Positions 1 through 8,327 of a stretch of DNA of 64,000 nt are shown piece after piece. The notes beneath the pieces were generated by a model. That model was given only the letters and a program-made list of their open reading frames with translations, searched no databases and was not told the DNA's origin. Origin of the DNA: Microcella pacifica (lineage in GTDB: Bacteria; Actinomycetota; Actinomycetes; Actinomycetales; Microbacteriaceae); the NCBI RefSeq assembly GCF_009371975.2, contig NZ_VIKT02000001.1, positions 535 through 64,534 of the forward strand, in the 5' to 3' direction. A program made the position numbers and the translations under genes. Within the stretch, counting starts at the first letter, position 1. Each line of letters opens with the position of its first letter.

Positions 1-903
1 GAGTGCGGGCTCGCGCACCTCCTCGATCCCCGCCGAGTCCCACATGATGGGCGCCGGGATGACGAACTCCACCTCGCCATAGCGGTTGAGGAACACAATG
101 TCCCCGAACTCATCTGTCTCCATGGTCAACGCGTTCGCCGTCACAAACCACGTCCACGAGTCTTCACCGGCAGCCGGCGGCTGGCTCAGTTCGAGGATCT
201 CCTTGATCGAGTTGCCCGAGACCGTGTACGACAGGTCGACGTTCTCGAACACGTCCGGGTAACGGACCTCATCACGCGGCCCCTGGAACCACGGGAACCA
301 CGGGGACTCGATCTGGGCGTTCCGAGCCCCCACAAGAGTGAAGCCGACCTCGTAACCCACCATGCTGAAGCGCACGACATCCTCATCGGATGCTGAACCG
401 GCGAAGCTCGGCGACATCGGGTGGGGATCCACTACCCAGCGACCATCCGCGTACGACGCCGACGTCGCAATGTCGACGAACTCACCCGCGTCGTTGCGAA
501 TGTGGACCTGCTCCTGGCTGATCACCTCGGCCAGCACTCCGTCGCCGCGGTCGTACGTCGTGGAGAACTCGCCCTTCTCCACCACCGGCAGACCCTCCAA
601 CTCCTCCGCGTCGAGCTCGGGAGCAGCCTTGTCACCACCGCCGACGAACTTAACCGGCTCCGACGGTGCCACTGGCGCGGCAGCATCGAACTCACCCTCG
701 GGGAACTCGGTCGCAGGCACCTCGAAATCGGGCGTCTCCAGCTCCGGCGCTGGCCGTTCAGGGTCCAGGAGCAGACTCGGGGCCGGCGACGATTCCTCGG
801 CTGCAGCCATCGCCTCCGTCCCCGGCAAGACCGACAGACCGACAACGAGAGAGATTCCCGTCGCCACACCAATGAAGCGCATCCACGACAGCCGACCAAC
901 CAC
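1..903 (-). CDS. Exported protein, N-terminal part; RHS/LamG-repeat-like leader region (partial at window edge)
   Basis: Open frame of 301 codons starting at GTG 903 and running off the left edge, so the C-terminus is unseen. An AGGAG Shine-Dalgarno site (911-915) lies 7 nt upstream. Residues 1-33 form a signal peptide: Arg 4 and 9, a hydrophobic run, then AMA before the cleavage point. Residues 35-110 are rich in Pro and Glu. The block YPDVFENVDLSYTV (215-228) and PAPIMWDS (283-290) resemble the N-terminal region of very large secreted actinobacterial RHS/YD-repeat or LamG proteins, as I remember them. Codons ending in T (GGT, GTT, ATT, GAT) are more frequent than in neighbouring genes, which suggests an accessory or transferred gene. 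The repeat and any toxin or immunity part would lie to the left. Confidence 0.7.
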   Translation of the reverse strand, partial: MVGRLSWMRFIGVATGISLVVGLSVLPGTEAMAAAEESSPAPSLLLDPERPAPELETPDFEVPATEFPEGEFDAAAPVAPSEPVKFVGGGDKAAPELDAEELEGLPVVEKGEFSTTYDRGDGVLAEVISQEQVHIRNDAGEFVDIATSASYADGRWVVDPHPMSPSFAGSASDEDVVRFSMVGYEVGFTLVGARNAQIESPWFPWFQGPRDEVRYPDVFENVDLSYTVSGNSIKEILELSQPPAAGEDSWTWFVTANALTMETDEFGDIVFLNRYGEVEFVIPAPIMWDSAGIEEVREPAL

Positions 904-1160
904 GGCGGAGCTCCTGAACTGAAGAAGGGGTGAAGTGAGCTACCCGCAGAGGTGAGGGTGGATCAGGCTTGACTCTAGGGTTCCTGAGCGAACATCGCCT
1001 GTCAGCATTTAGGAGGACCGGCTGTAGCCCACCACGTTGCGTCCCGCGCCCTACCCCCGCACGCGTGCTCCGCGCCAATATCGCGTGTGGCCTCCCGGGC
1101 TCGCGCACGCTCCAGTGTCAGACTGAGGGCGATGAGCTACGTCACGAGGGCGAGTCCGCG

Positions 1161-2318
1161 ATGATCGAGCGCGAGCGCAAGCTGCTGCTGCAGCGCGCGG
1201 CGCGCGCCTTTGGGCTGTGCGGCGTGCTGCTCGCAGGGCTGTGCCTTTCGCTGCCGGGCGTCGTCGACGCCGACGTGCTGCCGAGCGTGCTCATCCTGCT
1301 CATCGCCCAGGCCGCCGCGCTCGTCATGGTGGGGCGCAGCTCGCACCTCGGCTGGGTCGTGCTCACGATCGTGCTCGGCTTCGGCGCGCTCGCGCTTGCG
1401 CAGCTGCCCTGGGGGCAGGGCTCCTCCCTCGCGCTGCCGCTCTCGCTCGCGCCGCTCGGCGCCGCGGGGCTCGCGGGCCTCGGCATGGTGCTGAGCGAGG
1501 GCACGGTGCGCTGGCTCGTGTGGGCGGTCGGAACCCTCGGCAGCAGCCTGCTCGTCGCGACCGCGGGCCCGACGGGCGGGCTCATCTCGACGCCCGCGAT
1601 CGCGACGCTCGCCTCGTGGGTCATCATGCTCATCATCGGCACGTGGGTCACCGTGGGCGTCGAGCGCGCCCTGCGCCGCATCGACGGCATCGGCCGCGCG
1701 CACACCGTCGAGCGCCAGGCGAGCGAGACTGAGGCCCAACGGCGCCAGAGCGCGCGACTACTGCACGACACCGTGCTCGCCACCCTCACCCTGCTCGCCC
1801 ACTCGGGCGTCGGCGTCAGCGAGGAGGCCCTGCGCGAGCAGGCGGCCGAGGACGCACGGCTGCTGCGCCAGCTGCGGCTCGGCTCGACCCCGATGCCCCG
1901 GTTCTCCGGCTCCTACAGCCTCGAGCCCGTCGCCGAGACGCCGCTGGGCACGACCCTCGAGTCGGTCAAGAACCGCTTCGGCCGTATGGGTCTCGACGTG
2001 CGCTGGCACGGCACCGGCCAGGTGCTGCTGCCGAGCGACGTGCTCGACGCCTTCCTGCTCGCCCTCACCGAGTCGCTCGAGAACGTGCGACGCCACGCGG
2101 GTGTCGACCACGCCGACGTCACGATCACGCAGACCGCCGACTCGCTGCGCGCCGTCATCACCGACGCGGGAGTCGGCTTCTCGCCGGAGGAGATCGCCGC
2201 CTCGAGCCTGGGCTTCACCGAGTCGATCGTGGCCCGGCTACGCGACGTCGGCGGCTCGGCCCGCGTGTTCTCCACCCCAGGGGCCGGCACGACCGTGATT
2301 CTGGAGGTGCCCCGATGA
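1161..2318 (+). CDS. Membrane sensor histidine kinase
   Basis: 385-residue kinase. Residues 15-165 hold about five membrane segments. A cytoplasmic linker leads to the phosphoacceptor block RLLHDTVLATL (His 202), followed by an HATPase domain with N box ESLENVRRHAG, G1 DAGVGFSPEE and a C-terminal glycine-rich GGSARVFSTPGAGTTV. This is the short-DHp, NarL-partner type of kinase. The ATG at 1161 is chosen because GAGGGCGAG lies just upstream and the N-terminus then flows straight into the first membrane segment; an in-frame upstream extension to 969 is possible but looks non-coding. The stop overlaps the next start (ATGA). It probably phosphorylates the regulator encoded at 3596. The signal sensed is unknown. 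Confidence 0.85.
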   Translation: MIERERKLLLQRAARAFGLCGVLLAGLCLSLPGVVDADVLPSVLILLIAQAAALVMVGRSSHLGWVVLTIVLGFGALALAQLPWGQGSSLALPLSLAPLGAAGLAGLGMVLSEGTVRWLVWAVGTLGSSLLVATAGPTGGLISTPAIATLASWVIMLIIGTWVTVGVERALRRIDGIGRAHTVERQASETEAQRRQSARLLHDTVLATLTLLAHSGVGVSEEALREQAAEDARLLRQLRLGSTPMPRFSGSYSLEPVAETPLGTTLESVKNRFGRMGLDVRWHGTGQVLLPSDVLDAFLLALTESLENVRRHAGVDHADVTITQTADSLRAVITDAGVGFSPEEIAASSLGFTESIVARLRDVGGSARVFSTPGAGTTVILEVPR

Positions 2319-3577
2319 ACGCGCACCAGCTGCCCGAGGAGTCCACGCTCGGCGGCTCGGTGCGCCCCGCCGGTGCCCGCTCCTCGAACCGCCGCGGCTC
2401 CCCCACTTCGACTCACGCCTCGGCCCTCGGCTCGGGTTTCCTCGGCATCGGCGTCGCGATCATCGCGGCCCTGCAGTCGATGCTCGGCATCGCGCTGTTC
2501 ATGTCGCGCGCCGGCGACTACCCGACGCTGCTGCCGATCGTGGGTGCCTGGCTGCTGCTCATGGTCACGTTCCTCGGCCTCACGATCACGATCTCGGCGA
2601 CCGGCGAGCGCCTGCCCGACTGGCTCTACTTCTTCTTCCTCGCCGCGCTCGGCGCCGTCGTGTGGCTCGACTTCGTCGCGATCGCGCCACTGCAGAACGT
2701 CGGCACCTACGCGACTGCCTCGATCTCGGCGGGCTTCGTGCTGCTCATCATCGTCACGCTGCGAGCGCAGTGGGAGGTGCTGCTGGCCACGGGCGCTCTC
2801 GCGGCGGCCTTCATCGTCGCGATCCTGCTCACGACTCCGCTCACCCCCACGACGCTCCCCGCCCAGATGGTCGTCGTCGCGCTCGCGGTCGGCCCCGGAC
2901 TCACGGGCGTGCTGCTCGTGAGCGGCTTCGAGAGGATGCTCAAGCGCGAGCTCGACCGTGTGCTCGTCCAGTCCACCGTGACCGCACCGCGTCTCGCCGT
3001 GGGCATGCTCGCCTCCGAGGAGCTCGCGCGACTCGACCAGGATGCCGAAGAGCTGCTCGAGTCGGTCGCCACGGGCGAGGCCGCCCTGCCCCTGCCGCCC
3101 GCTCTGGCCTCGCGCGCCTCGGGGCTCGCGACCGAGCTGCGGCTGCACCTCATCGAGGGTCGACGCGAGACGTGGTTGTTCCACGCCGTCACCGAGTCGG
3201 AGCATCTGGGCCGCCGCGTCACGGTGAGCGACCCCGCCGCGCTCGCCGGTCTGCTCGACAGCACGCAACGCGATGCGCTGCTCGCCGCGATCTGGCTGCT
3301 CGCCTCCGACCCCGCCTCGGGCGCACCGCCTCGCCTCATCGACGTCGCTCTGGGCCCCCTCGCCTCACCCGACCCGGATCGCACCTCCGAGCTGCAGGAG
3401 ACGATCATCCCGATCGCGCTCTCCGTAGCGGGCGTCAAACGAAATCGCGTCGACCCCGGTGTGTGGGAGGCCCTCGACCGGGTCGGGCGATACAGTGACA
3501 GCACGGCGAACGGCAGGTTCCGCATCGAGCTCGACTGCTCGGTCGAGAACCCGGTCGACGTAGCGCGACCCAGCTGA
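2315..3577 (+). CDS. Membrane protein with degenerate histidine-kinase-like cytoplasmic half
   Basis: 420 residues, translationally coupled to the kinase gene by an ATGA overlap. After a Ser-rich N-terminus (1-35) come five to six membrane segments (about 45-210), then a soluble half. That half has the layout of a kinase DHp/ATPase region (helical ELARLDQDAEELLESVATG, later SDPAALAGLLDSTQRDALLAAIWLL), but I see no phosphoacceptor His box, N box or glycine box. I infer a pseudokinase-like partner that modulates the neighbouring kinase. It could instead be an independent membrane protein of no known family. Confidence 0.7.
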   Translation: MNAHQLPEESTLGGSVRPAGARSSNRRGSPTSTHASALGSGFLGIGVAIIAALQSMLGIALFMSRAGDYPTLLPIVGAWLLLMVTFLGLTITISATGERLPDWLYFFFLAALGAVVWLDFVAIAPLQNVGTYATASISAGFVLLIIVTLRAQWEVLLATGALAAAFIVAILLTTPLTPTTLPAQMVVVALAVGPGLTGVLLVSGFERMLKRELDRVLVQSTVTAPRLAVGMLASEELARLDQDAEELLESVATGEAALPLPPALASRASGLATELRLHLIEGRRETWLFHAVTESEHLGRRVTVSDPAALAGLLDSTQRDALLAAIWLLASDPASGAPPRLIDVALGPLASPDPDRTSELQETIIPIALSVAGVKRNRVDPGVWEALDRVGRYSDSTANGRFRIELDCSVENPVDVARPS

Positions 3578-3595
3578 GCTATGCAGGAGGAACCG

Positions 3596-4270
3596 ATGGC
3601 AGCGACGGACACCCCCATTCGACTGGCTCTGGTCGACGACCACCGTATGCTGCTCGGGGCACTCACCGAGTGGATTCGCCAGGCAGCGGACGACATCGAC
3701 ATGGTCGCCGCGGTCGCCACCTGGCCCGACCTGCTCTCGCACCCAGCCTTCCCCGTCGATGTCGTGCTGCTCGACCTCGACCTCAAAGACAACATCCCCG
3801 TCTCGCTCAAGATTCAGACCCTCAAGTCGACCGGCGTGCGCGTCGTGCTCATGAGCACCTACAGCGAGCCCAACGTCGTGCGCGAGGCCCTCAACGCCGG
3901 CGCGCTCGGCTACCTCGTCAAGAGCGAGGACGCGGGCATGATCGTTGAGGCGATCCGCGCCGCCCATGCGGGCGAGTCGTTCATCTCCGCCGAGCTCGAC
4001 CTCGCGCTCAACGCCGCCGATGTCGGCGGGTCACCCCGCCTGAGCGCGCAGGAGCGCCGCGTCATGGCCCTCTACGGCGCCGGAGAGCCGGTCAAGTCGG
4101 TCGCGTACCAGCTCGGCATCTCGGAGGAGACGGCGAAGAGCTACCTCAAGCGCATCCGCGAGAAGTACCGCATCGCGGGCATCGACGTCGGCACCAAGGT
4201 GGGCTTGCGCAAGCAGGCGATCAACGACGGCATCCTCGTCGACGCCCCGGGCGGAGGCGGCGGGCTCTAG
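3596..4270 (+). CDS. LuxR/NarL-family response regulator
   Basis: 224 residues. The receiver domain (8-125) has the acidic pair DD (14-15), phosphoacceptor Asp 60 in VVLLDLDL and Lys in GYLVKSED. The C-terminal LuxR-type HTH (about 150-205) contains LSAQERRVMALYGAGEPVK and ISEETAKSYLKRIREKY. The start is set at 3596, not the in-frame ATG at 3581, because AGGAGG (3585-3590) lies immediately upstream of 3596. It ends in a Gly-rich tail. It is the output of the upstream kinase operon; its target genes are unknown. Confidence 0.9.
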   Translation: MAATDTPIRLALVDDHRMLLGALTEWIRQAADDIDMVAAVATWPDLLSHPAFPVDVVLLDLDLKDNIPVSLKIQTLKSTGVRVVLMSTYSEPNVVREALNAGALGYLVKSEDAGMIVEAIRAAHAGESFISAELDLALNAADVGGSPRLSAQERRVMALYGAGEPVKSVAYQLGISEETAKSYLKRIREKYRIAGIDVGTKVGLRKQAINDGILVDAPGGGGGL

Positions 4271-4293
4271 CCGTCGCTCTCGCTCTAGCCCGC
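4260..4293 (+). terminator. Possible terminator hairpin after the response regulator
   Basis: GCGGGCT (4260-4266) and AGCCCGC (4287-4293) form a 7-bp stem with a 20-nt loop that includes the stop codon. There is no T-run, so this is weak. Confidence 0.25.
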
Positions 4294-4537
4294 AGCATTG
4301 CGCGAGCGGGGTCGCGCGTCGTGGCCGGCGAGACGTGGTCGGTCTCTCTATCCGCACACGTGACGTGTCCCGCGGTCGAGAGCCGCGATGTCCGCCAGAC
4401 CGACACAGTGCAACGACACGCCGAAGTGCGAACGGGAAACGCCGCACCTCTCAGCGCGCTGTCGGTCTCGCAGACACCCCCACCCCGTGACCAGCACCAC
4501 AACGCCGAGGCTGCGGCCCCACTCCGGGGCTAGAGGG

Positions 4538-4855
4538 TCACGCGCGCGACTCGCCCTGCGCGTCGAGCGCGGCCTCGAGCCGCTGCACCTTGCCGTCGAG
4601 CTCGCCGGTGTGCCCCGGCCGGTAGTCGGCCTTGAGTACCAGCGAGACCCGCGTGCCGTGCTCCGCCACGGCGAGGGTCGCGCGCTTAACGACCTCCATG
4701 ACCTCGTCCCACTCCCCCTCGATCTCGGTGAACATCGAGGAGGTGCGGTTGGGCAGACCGGAGTCGCGCACGATGCGCACGGCCGCCGCGACGGCGTCGT
4801 GCACCGAATCCGACGACGTACCGCCCGAGGGGGCGACCGAGAACGCGACGATCAT
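4538..4855 (-). CDS. Thiamine-binding protein, MTH1187/YkoF-type (DUF77)
   Basis: 105 residues starting MIVAFSVAPSGG. The family is a small ferredoxin-like fold protein that binds thiamine or hydroxymethylpyrimidine-type ligands in the cytoplasm. Typical features present are SVHDAVAAAVRIVRDSGLPN, the SSMFTEIEGEWDEV block and a C-terminal helix. The start at 4855 has AAGGAG six to seven nt upstream and overlaps the stop of the upstream glycosyltransferase gene (ATGA), so the two are cotranscribed. A longer open frame in this phase extends upstream to 6460 but is only a shadow of the glycosyltransferase. Confidence 0.8.
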   Translation of the reverse strand: MIVAFSVAPSGGTSSDSVHDAVAAAVRIVRDSGLPNRTSSMFTEIEGEWDEVMEVVKRATLAVAEHGTRVSLVLKADYRPGHTGELDGKVQRLEAALDAQGESRA

Positions 4856-6132
4856 GAGGATGCTCCTTCCGTGAGCTTGTGGGAATCGTACGCGCCCGAC
4901 CGGCGCGGGTCGCGCAGCAGGCCCGCCAGACGCGAGACGGCCCACGCCCACAAGGCCAGGTAGAGCAGGTTGCGCACGGTGAGCACGAGCACGAGCACCG
5001 GGTCGAGCGCGAGCAGCCGCTCGTAGAGCACGGGGTACACGACCTGGGTCGAGGCCGCGATCGCCAGTGCGAGGACAGCGGGCACGACGAACGACTCGCC
5101 CCCTCGCCGCTGCAGCAGGAGACCCAGGATGACCGGCACGACGACCCACGAGGCGAGCTGCGGCGACCCCACCTTGTTGACGAGCACGAGCGACATGACG
5201 AGGGCGAGTGCGAGCACGGGCAGCAGCCTCGCCTCGGAGACCCCGCGTCGCACCGCGAGCACCCCGAGCACGGCGACCGCGATCACGACCAGGGCCAGGA
5301 CGGGCGTCGTGAGCGCCGCGGTGAGATCGGTGCCAGCGCCGAGGACCTGGAAGGTCAGCAGCGCCGGATCGTACGCGACCTGCGCACCGCCCTGCCCCGC
5401 GACAGCGGCCCACAGCCACGGCGTCGCGACGGGCGATTCGACCTGCAGCCCGCGCGCACTCTGCTCGGTGACCGCGCTGAACAGCGCGGCTCCCGCGCCC
5501 AGCACGAGCCCCACGCCCACGACGGCGAGACTCACGACGACCGCTCCCACGAGCACCGAGACCCGTCTCCGCACGGCGATAAGCGCTGCAACGAGCAGTG
5601 CCGCGGGCCACACCTTCACCCAGGCGCCGACCGCGAGCAGGGCACCCGCCCAGCGGGGGTGGTCGGGCAGCAGCACCACGGCCACGATCCCGAGCGCGAC
5701 CGTCACGGCGTCGATGCGGCCGAGCGCGATGGGCCCGAGCAGCAGGAGGAAGATCATCCAGCCCGCGGCGATCGCGGCACGCGACGCGGGCACGATCGCC
5801 CGAGCGCCCAGAAGGGCGAGGAATGCCGCGGCGTGGAGAGCCGTCACCATGCCGAGCCACACCGTGCCGTACCACTCGGGCCCCGCCGCGTAGGCGGCAA
5901 GCATCGGCACGAGTGCGAGCAGCGGGTAGACCCACGAGGTGTCGATGCCCACCCACTGGCCGTCGAGAAGGCCCCGCTCGACCCAGAACGGGTAGACGTA
6001 CAGGACGTCGCCGAACGGCTGGCCGGGCCCGATCAGATTCAGGATGCCCAGCCAGGCATGTACGAGGGCGAACAGCACCCACAGCACGAGAGCGCGCCGC
6101 CCGAGCGCGAGGAATCGTGCGGTGGGCGGCAT
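4852..6132 (-). CDS. GT-C membrane glycosyltransferase, GT87/DUF2029-like
   Basis: 426 residues with roughly ten hydrophobic segments. The first periplasmic loop (GDVLYVYPFWVERGLLDGQW) resembles the acidic first loop of polyprenyl-phosphate-mannose-dependent mannosyltransferases, with Asp 42 and Glu 52 as candidate catalytic residues. It probably transfers a sugar from a polyprenyl carrier to a cell-envelope glycan on the outer face of the membrane. A -10 box TACGCT ends 7 nt before the ATG, supporting a leaderless transcript that begins at this start. It overlaps the thiamine-binding gene by 4 nt. The acceptor cannot be inferred. Confidence 0.75.
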   Translation of the reverse strand: MPPTARFLALGRRALVLWVLFALVHAWLGILNLIGPGQPFGDVLYVYPFWVERGLLDGQWVGIDTSWVYPLLALVPMLAAYAAGPEWYGTVWLGMVTALHAAAFLALLGARAIVPASRAAIAAGWMIFLLLLGPIALGRIDAVTVALGIVAVVLLPDHPRWAGALLAVGAWVKVWPAALLVAALIAVRRRVSVLVGAVVVSLAVVGVGLVLGAGAALFSAVTEQSARGLQVESPVATPWLWAAVAGQGGAQVAYDPALLTFQVLGAGTDLTAALTTPVLALVVIAVAVLGVLAVRRGVSEARLLPVLALALVMSLVLVNKVGSPQLASWVVVPVILGLLLQRRGGESFVVPAVLALAIAASTQVVYPVLYERLLALDPVLVLVLTVRNLLYLALWAWAVSRLAGLLRDPRRSGAYDSHKLTEGASS

Positions 6133-6139
6133 GCTCGCC

Positions 6140-6145
6140 AGCGTA
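6140..6145 (-). promoter_or_regulatory. -10 box TACGCT of the GT87-like gene
   Basis: Seven nt separate this hexamer from the ATG at 6132, which places transcription initiation at or next to the start codon (leaderless). No clear -35 box. Confidence 0.55.
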
Positions 6146-6222
6146 GTGCCGGTCTCGGAGCGACGGCGCTCGTGCGCTCAGACCGGCAGGACGCAGGTGC
6201 TCGGGTCCGCAGCCCCCAGGCG

Positions 6223-7107
6223 CTATGCGCGCAGCACGAGCAGTTCGGCGATCACCAGGCCCAGACGGCCGCACAGGTCGAGCACCGTGAAGGGGCCACC
6301 TCCGGAGGCGGCTCGCGCGGCGCGACCGTGCAGCACCGCGGCGGTTGCCGCGAGCGGGCCGAGCAGGCTCGGGTCGTCGAGCACGGCGCGGGAGTGAGTC
6401 GCGAGGAGCGCCCCGAGGATGCCCGCAAGAGCGTCGCCGGCCCCCGCGGTCGCCAGCCATGCGGGCGCCTGCTCCACGTGCATTGGCGCACCGGTCGGCC
6501 CCACGACCGTCGTGCGGTAGCCCTTGAGCAGCACCGTCGCGCCGTAACGCTGCGCGGCCGTGCGCGCACTGGCGAGCGGATCAGCCTCGACGCTCGCCCG
6601 GTCGACCCCGAGCAGCCGCGCGAGCTCGCCCGCGTGGGGCGTGAGCACCATGGGGCCGGCGCGGCCCTCCGCCTGTGCGAGCGCTCCCGCGTCGAGCACG
6701 AGCGGCAGTCCGCTGCTCAGCGCCCGCTCGACGTGCTCGGTCACCTCGGGGTCTGCCCCGCCGTCCTCGTCGGGCCTCGGCATGCCCGACCCGAGCAGCC
6801 ACGCCTGCACGCGACCGGGCGCGGTGACGACCTCGGGCCGACGGTGCAGCACGAACTCGGCGGCCCGGGTCGGGCCCAGGTAGCGCAGCATGCCGACGCC
6901 CGTGCGCAGCGCCGCCTCGACGGTGAGCGCGGCGGCACCGGGATACACGGCGCTGCCGCTGACGACCCCGAGAACGCCGCGGGAGTACTTGTCGTCGGTC
7001 GGCCCCGGCTCGGCGAGGTGATCGGCGGCCTCGCGCAACCCGAACTCGACGCTGTCCACGCTCGCCGCGCCCTGCTCAGCTGTGCTCATCGAGCCCTCCG
7101 TGGTCAT
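6223..7107 (-). CDS. nnrD: ADP/ATP-dependent NAD(P)H-hydrate dehydratase (CARKD/NnrD C-terminal type)
   Basis: 294 residues. The enzyme dehydrates damaged NAD(P)HX back to NAD(P)H in the cytoplasm. Family motifs are visible: KYSRGVLGVVSGSAVYPGAA near the N-terminus, LTPHAGELARLLG in the middle and the anion-hole/catalytic GAGDALAGILGALLA near the C-terminus. The NAD(P)HX epimerase domain, often fused at the N-terminus, is absent. Start 7107 is preferred over the in-frame ATG 7089 because TAGGGT lies exactly 6 nt upstream. It is divergent from an Old Yellow Enzyme gene, another NADPH-linked protein. Confidence 0.85.
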   Translation of the reverse strand: MTTEGSMSTAEQGAASVDSVEFGLREAADHLAEPGPTDDKYSRGVLGVVSGSAVYPGAAALTVEAALRTGVGMLRYLGPTRAAEFVLHRRPEVVTAPGRVQAWLLGSGMPRPDEDGGADPEVTEHVERALSSGLPLVLDAGALAQAEGRAGPMVLTPHAGELARLLGVDRASVEADPLASARTAAQRYGATVLLKGYRTTVVGPTGAPMHVEQAPAWLATAGAGDALAGILGALLATHSRAVLDDPSLLGPLAATAAVLHGRAARAASGGGPFTVLDLCGRLGLVIAELLVLRA

Positions 7108-7113
7108 CGCGCC

Positions 7114-7119
7114 ACCCTA
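7114..7119 (-). promoter_or_regulatory. -10 box TAGGGT of nnrD
   Basis: Spacer of 6 nt to the ATG at 7107; predicts a leaderless mRNA and supports that start. Confidence 0.55.
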
Positions 7120-7180
7120 TCGAGCACGCGCGGGGCGCTGCGCGGGAATGCACCCCCTCTCCGTGCGCTTGGATGAGAGT

Positions 7181-8290
7181 GTGACCTCCGCTCTCTTCAA
7201 CCCCATGACCCTCCGCTCGCTCACGATGCGCAACCGACTCTGGGTGGCCCCGCTCTGCCAGTACTCCGTCACCGAGGCCGATGGCGTGCCGACCGACTGG
7301 CACCTCGCCCACCTGGGTTCCTTCGCACGCGGCGGCGCGGGCCTCGTCATGGCGGAGGCCACCGCTGTGACGCCCGAGGGCCGCATCAGCCCGCACGACA
7401 CGGGCATCTGGGCCGACGACCAGCGCGAGGCCTGGCGCCGCATCGTGCAGTTCGTGCACTCGCAGGGCGCCGCCGCGGGCCTGCAGCTCGCGCACGCGGG
7501 GCGCAAGGCCTCCGTGTACCCCGAGTGGGGCGAGACCACGGAGGGGCACTCCGGCAGCGGCACCATGCCGGTCGAGCAGGGCGGCTGGCAGACCGTCTCG
7601 GCCTCGCCGATCGCCTTCGAGGGCTATGAACCGCCGGTCTCGTTGGACGCGCAAGGCATCGAGGATGTTCGGCTCGCCTTCATCGCGGCCGCCCGCCGCG
7701 CCGTCGACGCTGGCTTCGACCTCGTCGAGGTGCACGCCGCCCACGGGTACCTCCTGCACCAGTTCCTCTCCCCCCTCTCCAACGAGCGCGCCGACGAGTG
7801 GGGCGGCAGCCTCGAGAACCGTGCGCGGCTGCTGCTCGACATCGTGCGCGGCGTGCGCGCCGAGGTCGGCCCCGACCTGCCCGTCCTCGTGCGCTTCTCG
7901 GGCACCGACTGGACGGAGGGCGGCTGGGACGAGCAGCAGACCGCAACGGTCGCCGCGTGGGCGCTCGAGGCGGGCGCGGACCTGTTCGACATCTCGAGCG
8001 GCGGCCTCGTGCGGGCCCGCATTCCCGTCGGCCCCGGCTACCAGGTTCCCCTCGCCGAGCACGTGCGCACCGCGGGCGGAGTGCTCGTGAACGCCGTGGG
8101 GCTCATCACCGACGCCGAGCAGGCCGAGCACATCGTGGCGAGCGGCCAGGCTGACGCGGTCATGATGGGGCGCGAGTGGATGCGCGACCCGCACGCGGGC
8201 ATGCGCTTCGCGCAGCAGCTCGGCGTCGAGGACGCCCTGGCGCCCTGGCCGCCGCAGTACGAGCGCGCGCGGCCCTACCCGGCCGACTAG
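7181..8290 (+). CDS. namA: NADPH-dependent flavin ene-reductase, Old Yellow Enzyme family (YqjM/NamA type)
   Basis: 369 residues with GTG start. An FMN TIM-barrel enzyme that reduces activated C=C bonds. YqjM-subclass signatures: the redox-tuning Cys in VAPLCQYS, LGSFARGGAGLVMAEATAV, QLAHAGRKAS, the His pair in EVHAAHGYLLHQFLSP, the FMN-contact block NERADEWGGSLENR and the C-terminal GREWMRDP. The start is chosen so the protein opens with TSALFNPMTLRSL as in relatives; ATG 7148 and GTG 7082 are in-frame alternatives. It is transcribed away from nnrD. Confidence 0.85.
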   Translation: MTSALFNPMTLRSLTMRNRLWVAPLCQYSVTEADGVPTDWHLAHLGSFARGGAGLVMAEATAVTPEGRISPHDTGIWADDQREAWRRIVQFVHSQGAAAGLQLAHAGRKASVYPEWGETTEGHSGSGTMPVEQGGWQTVSASPIAFEGYEPPVSLDAQGIEDVRLAFIAAARRAVDAGFDLVEVHAAHGYLLHQFLSPLSNERADEWGGSLENRARLLLDIVRGVRAEVGPDLPVLVRFSGTDWTEGGWDEQQTATVAAWALEAGADLFDISSGGLVRARIPVGPGYQVPLAEHVRTAGGVLVNAVGLITDAEQAEHIVASGQADAVMMGREWMRDPHAGMRFAQQLGVEDALAPWPPQYERARPYPAD

Positions 8291-8327
8291 CGGCCGTACC
8301 TAGCGAGGACGCGTAGCGAGCAGTGCC

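Noticed and set aside
4321-4533. 70-residue plus-strand frame after the response regulator
   Set aside because: No ribosome-binding site, mixed codon use and no hydrophobic or domain pattern; I treat the region as non-coding.
4856-6460. N-terminal extension of the thiamine-binding protein frame
   Set aside because: This part is an out-of-frame reading of the glycosyltransferase gene; the short form has the right start, ribosome-binding site and length.
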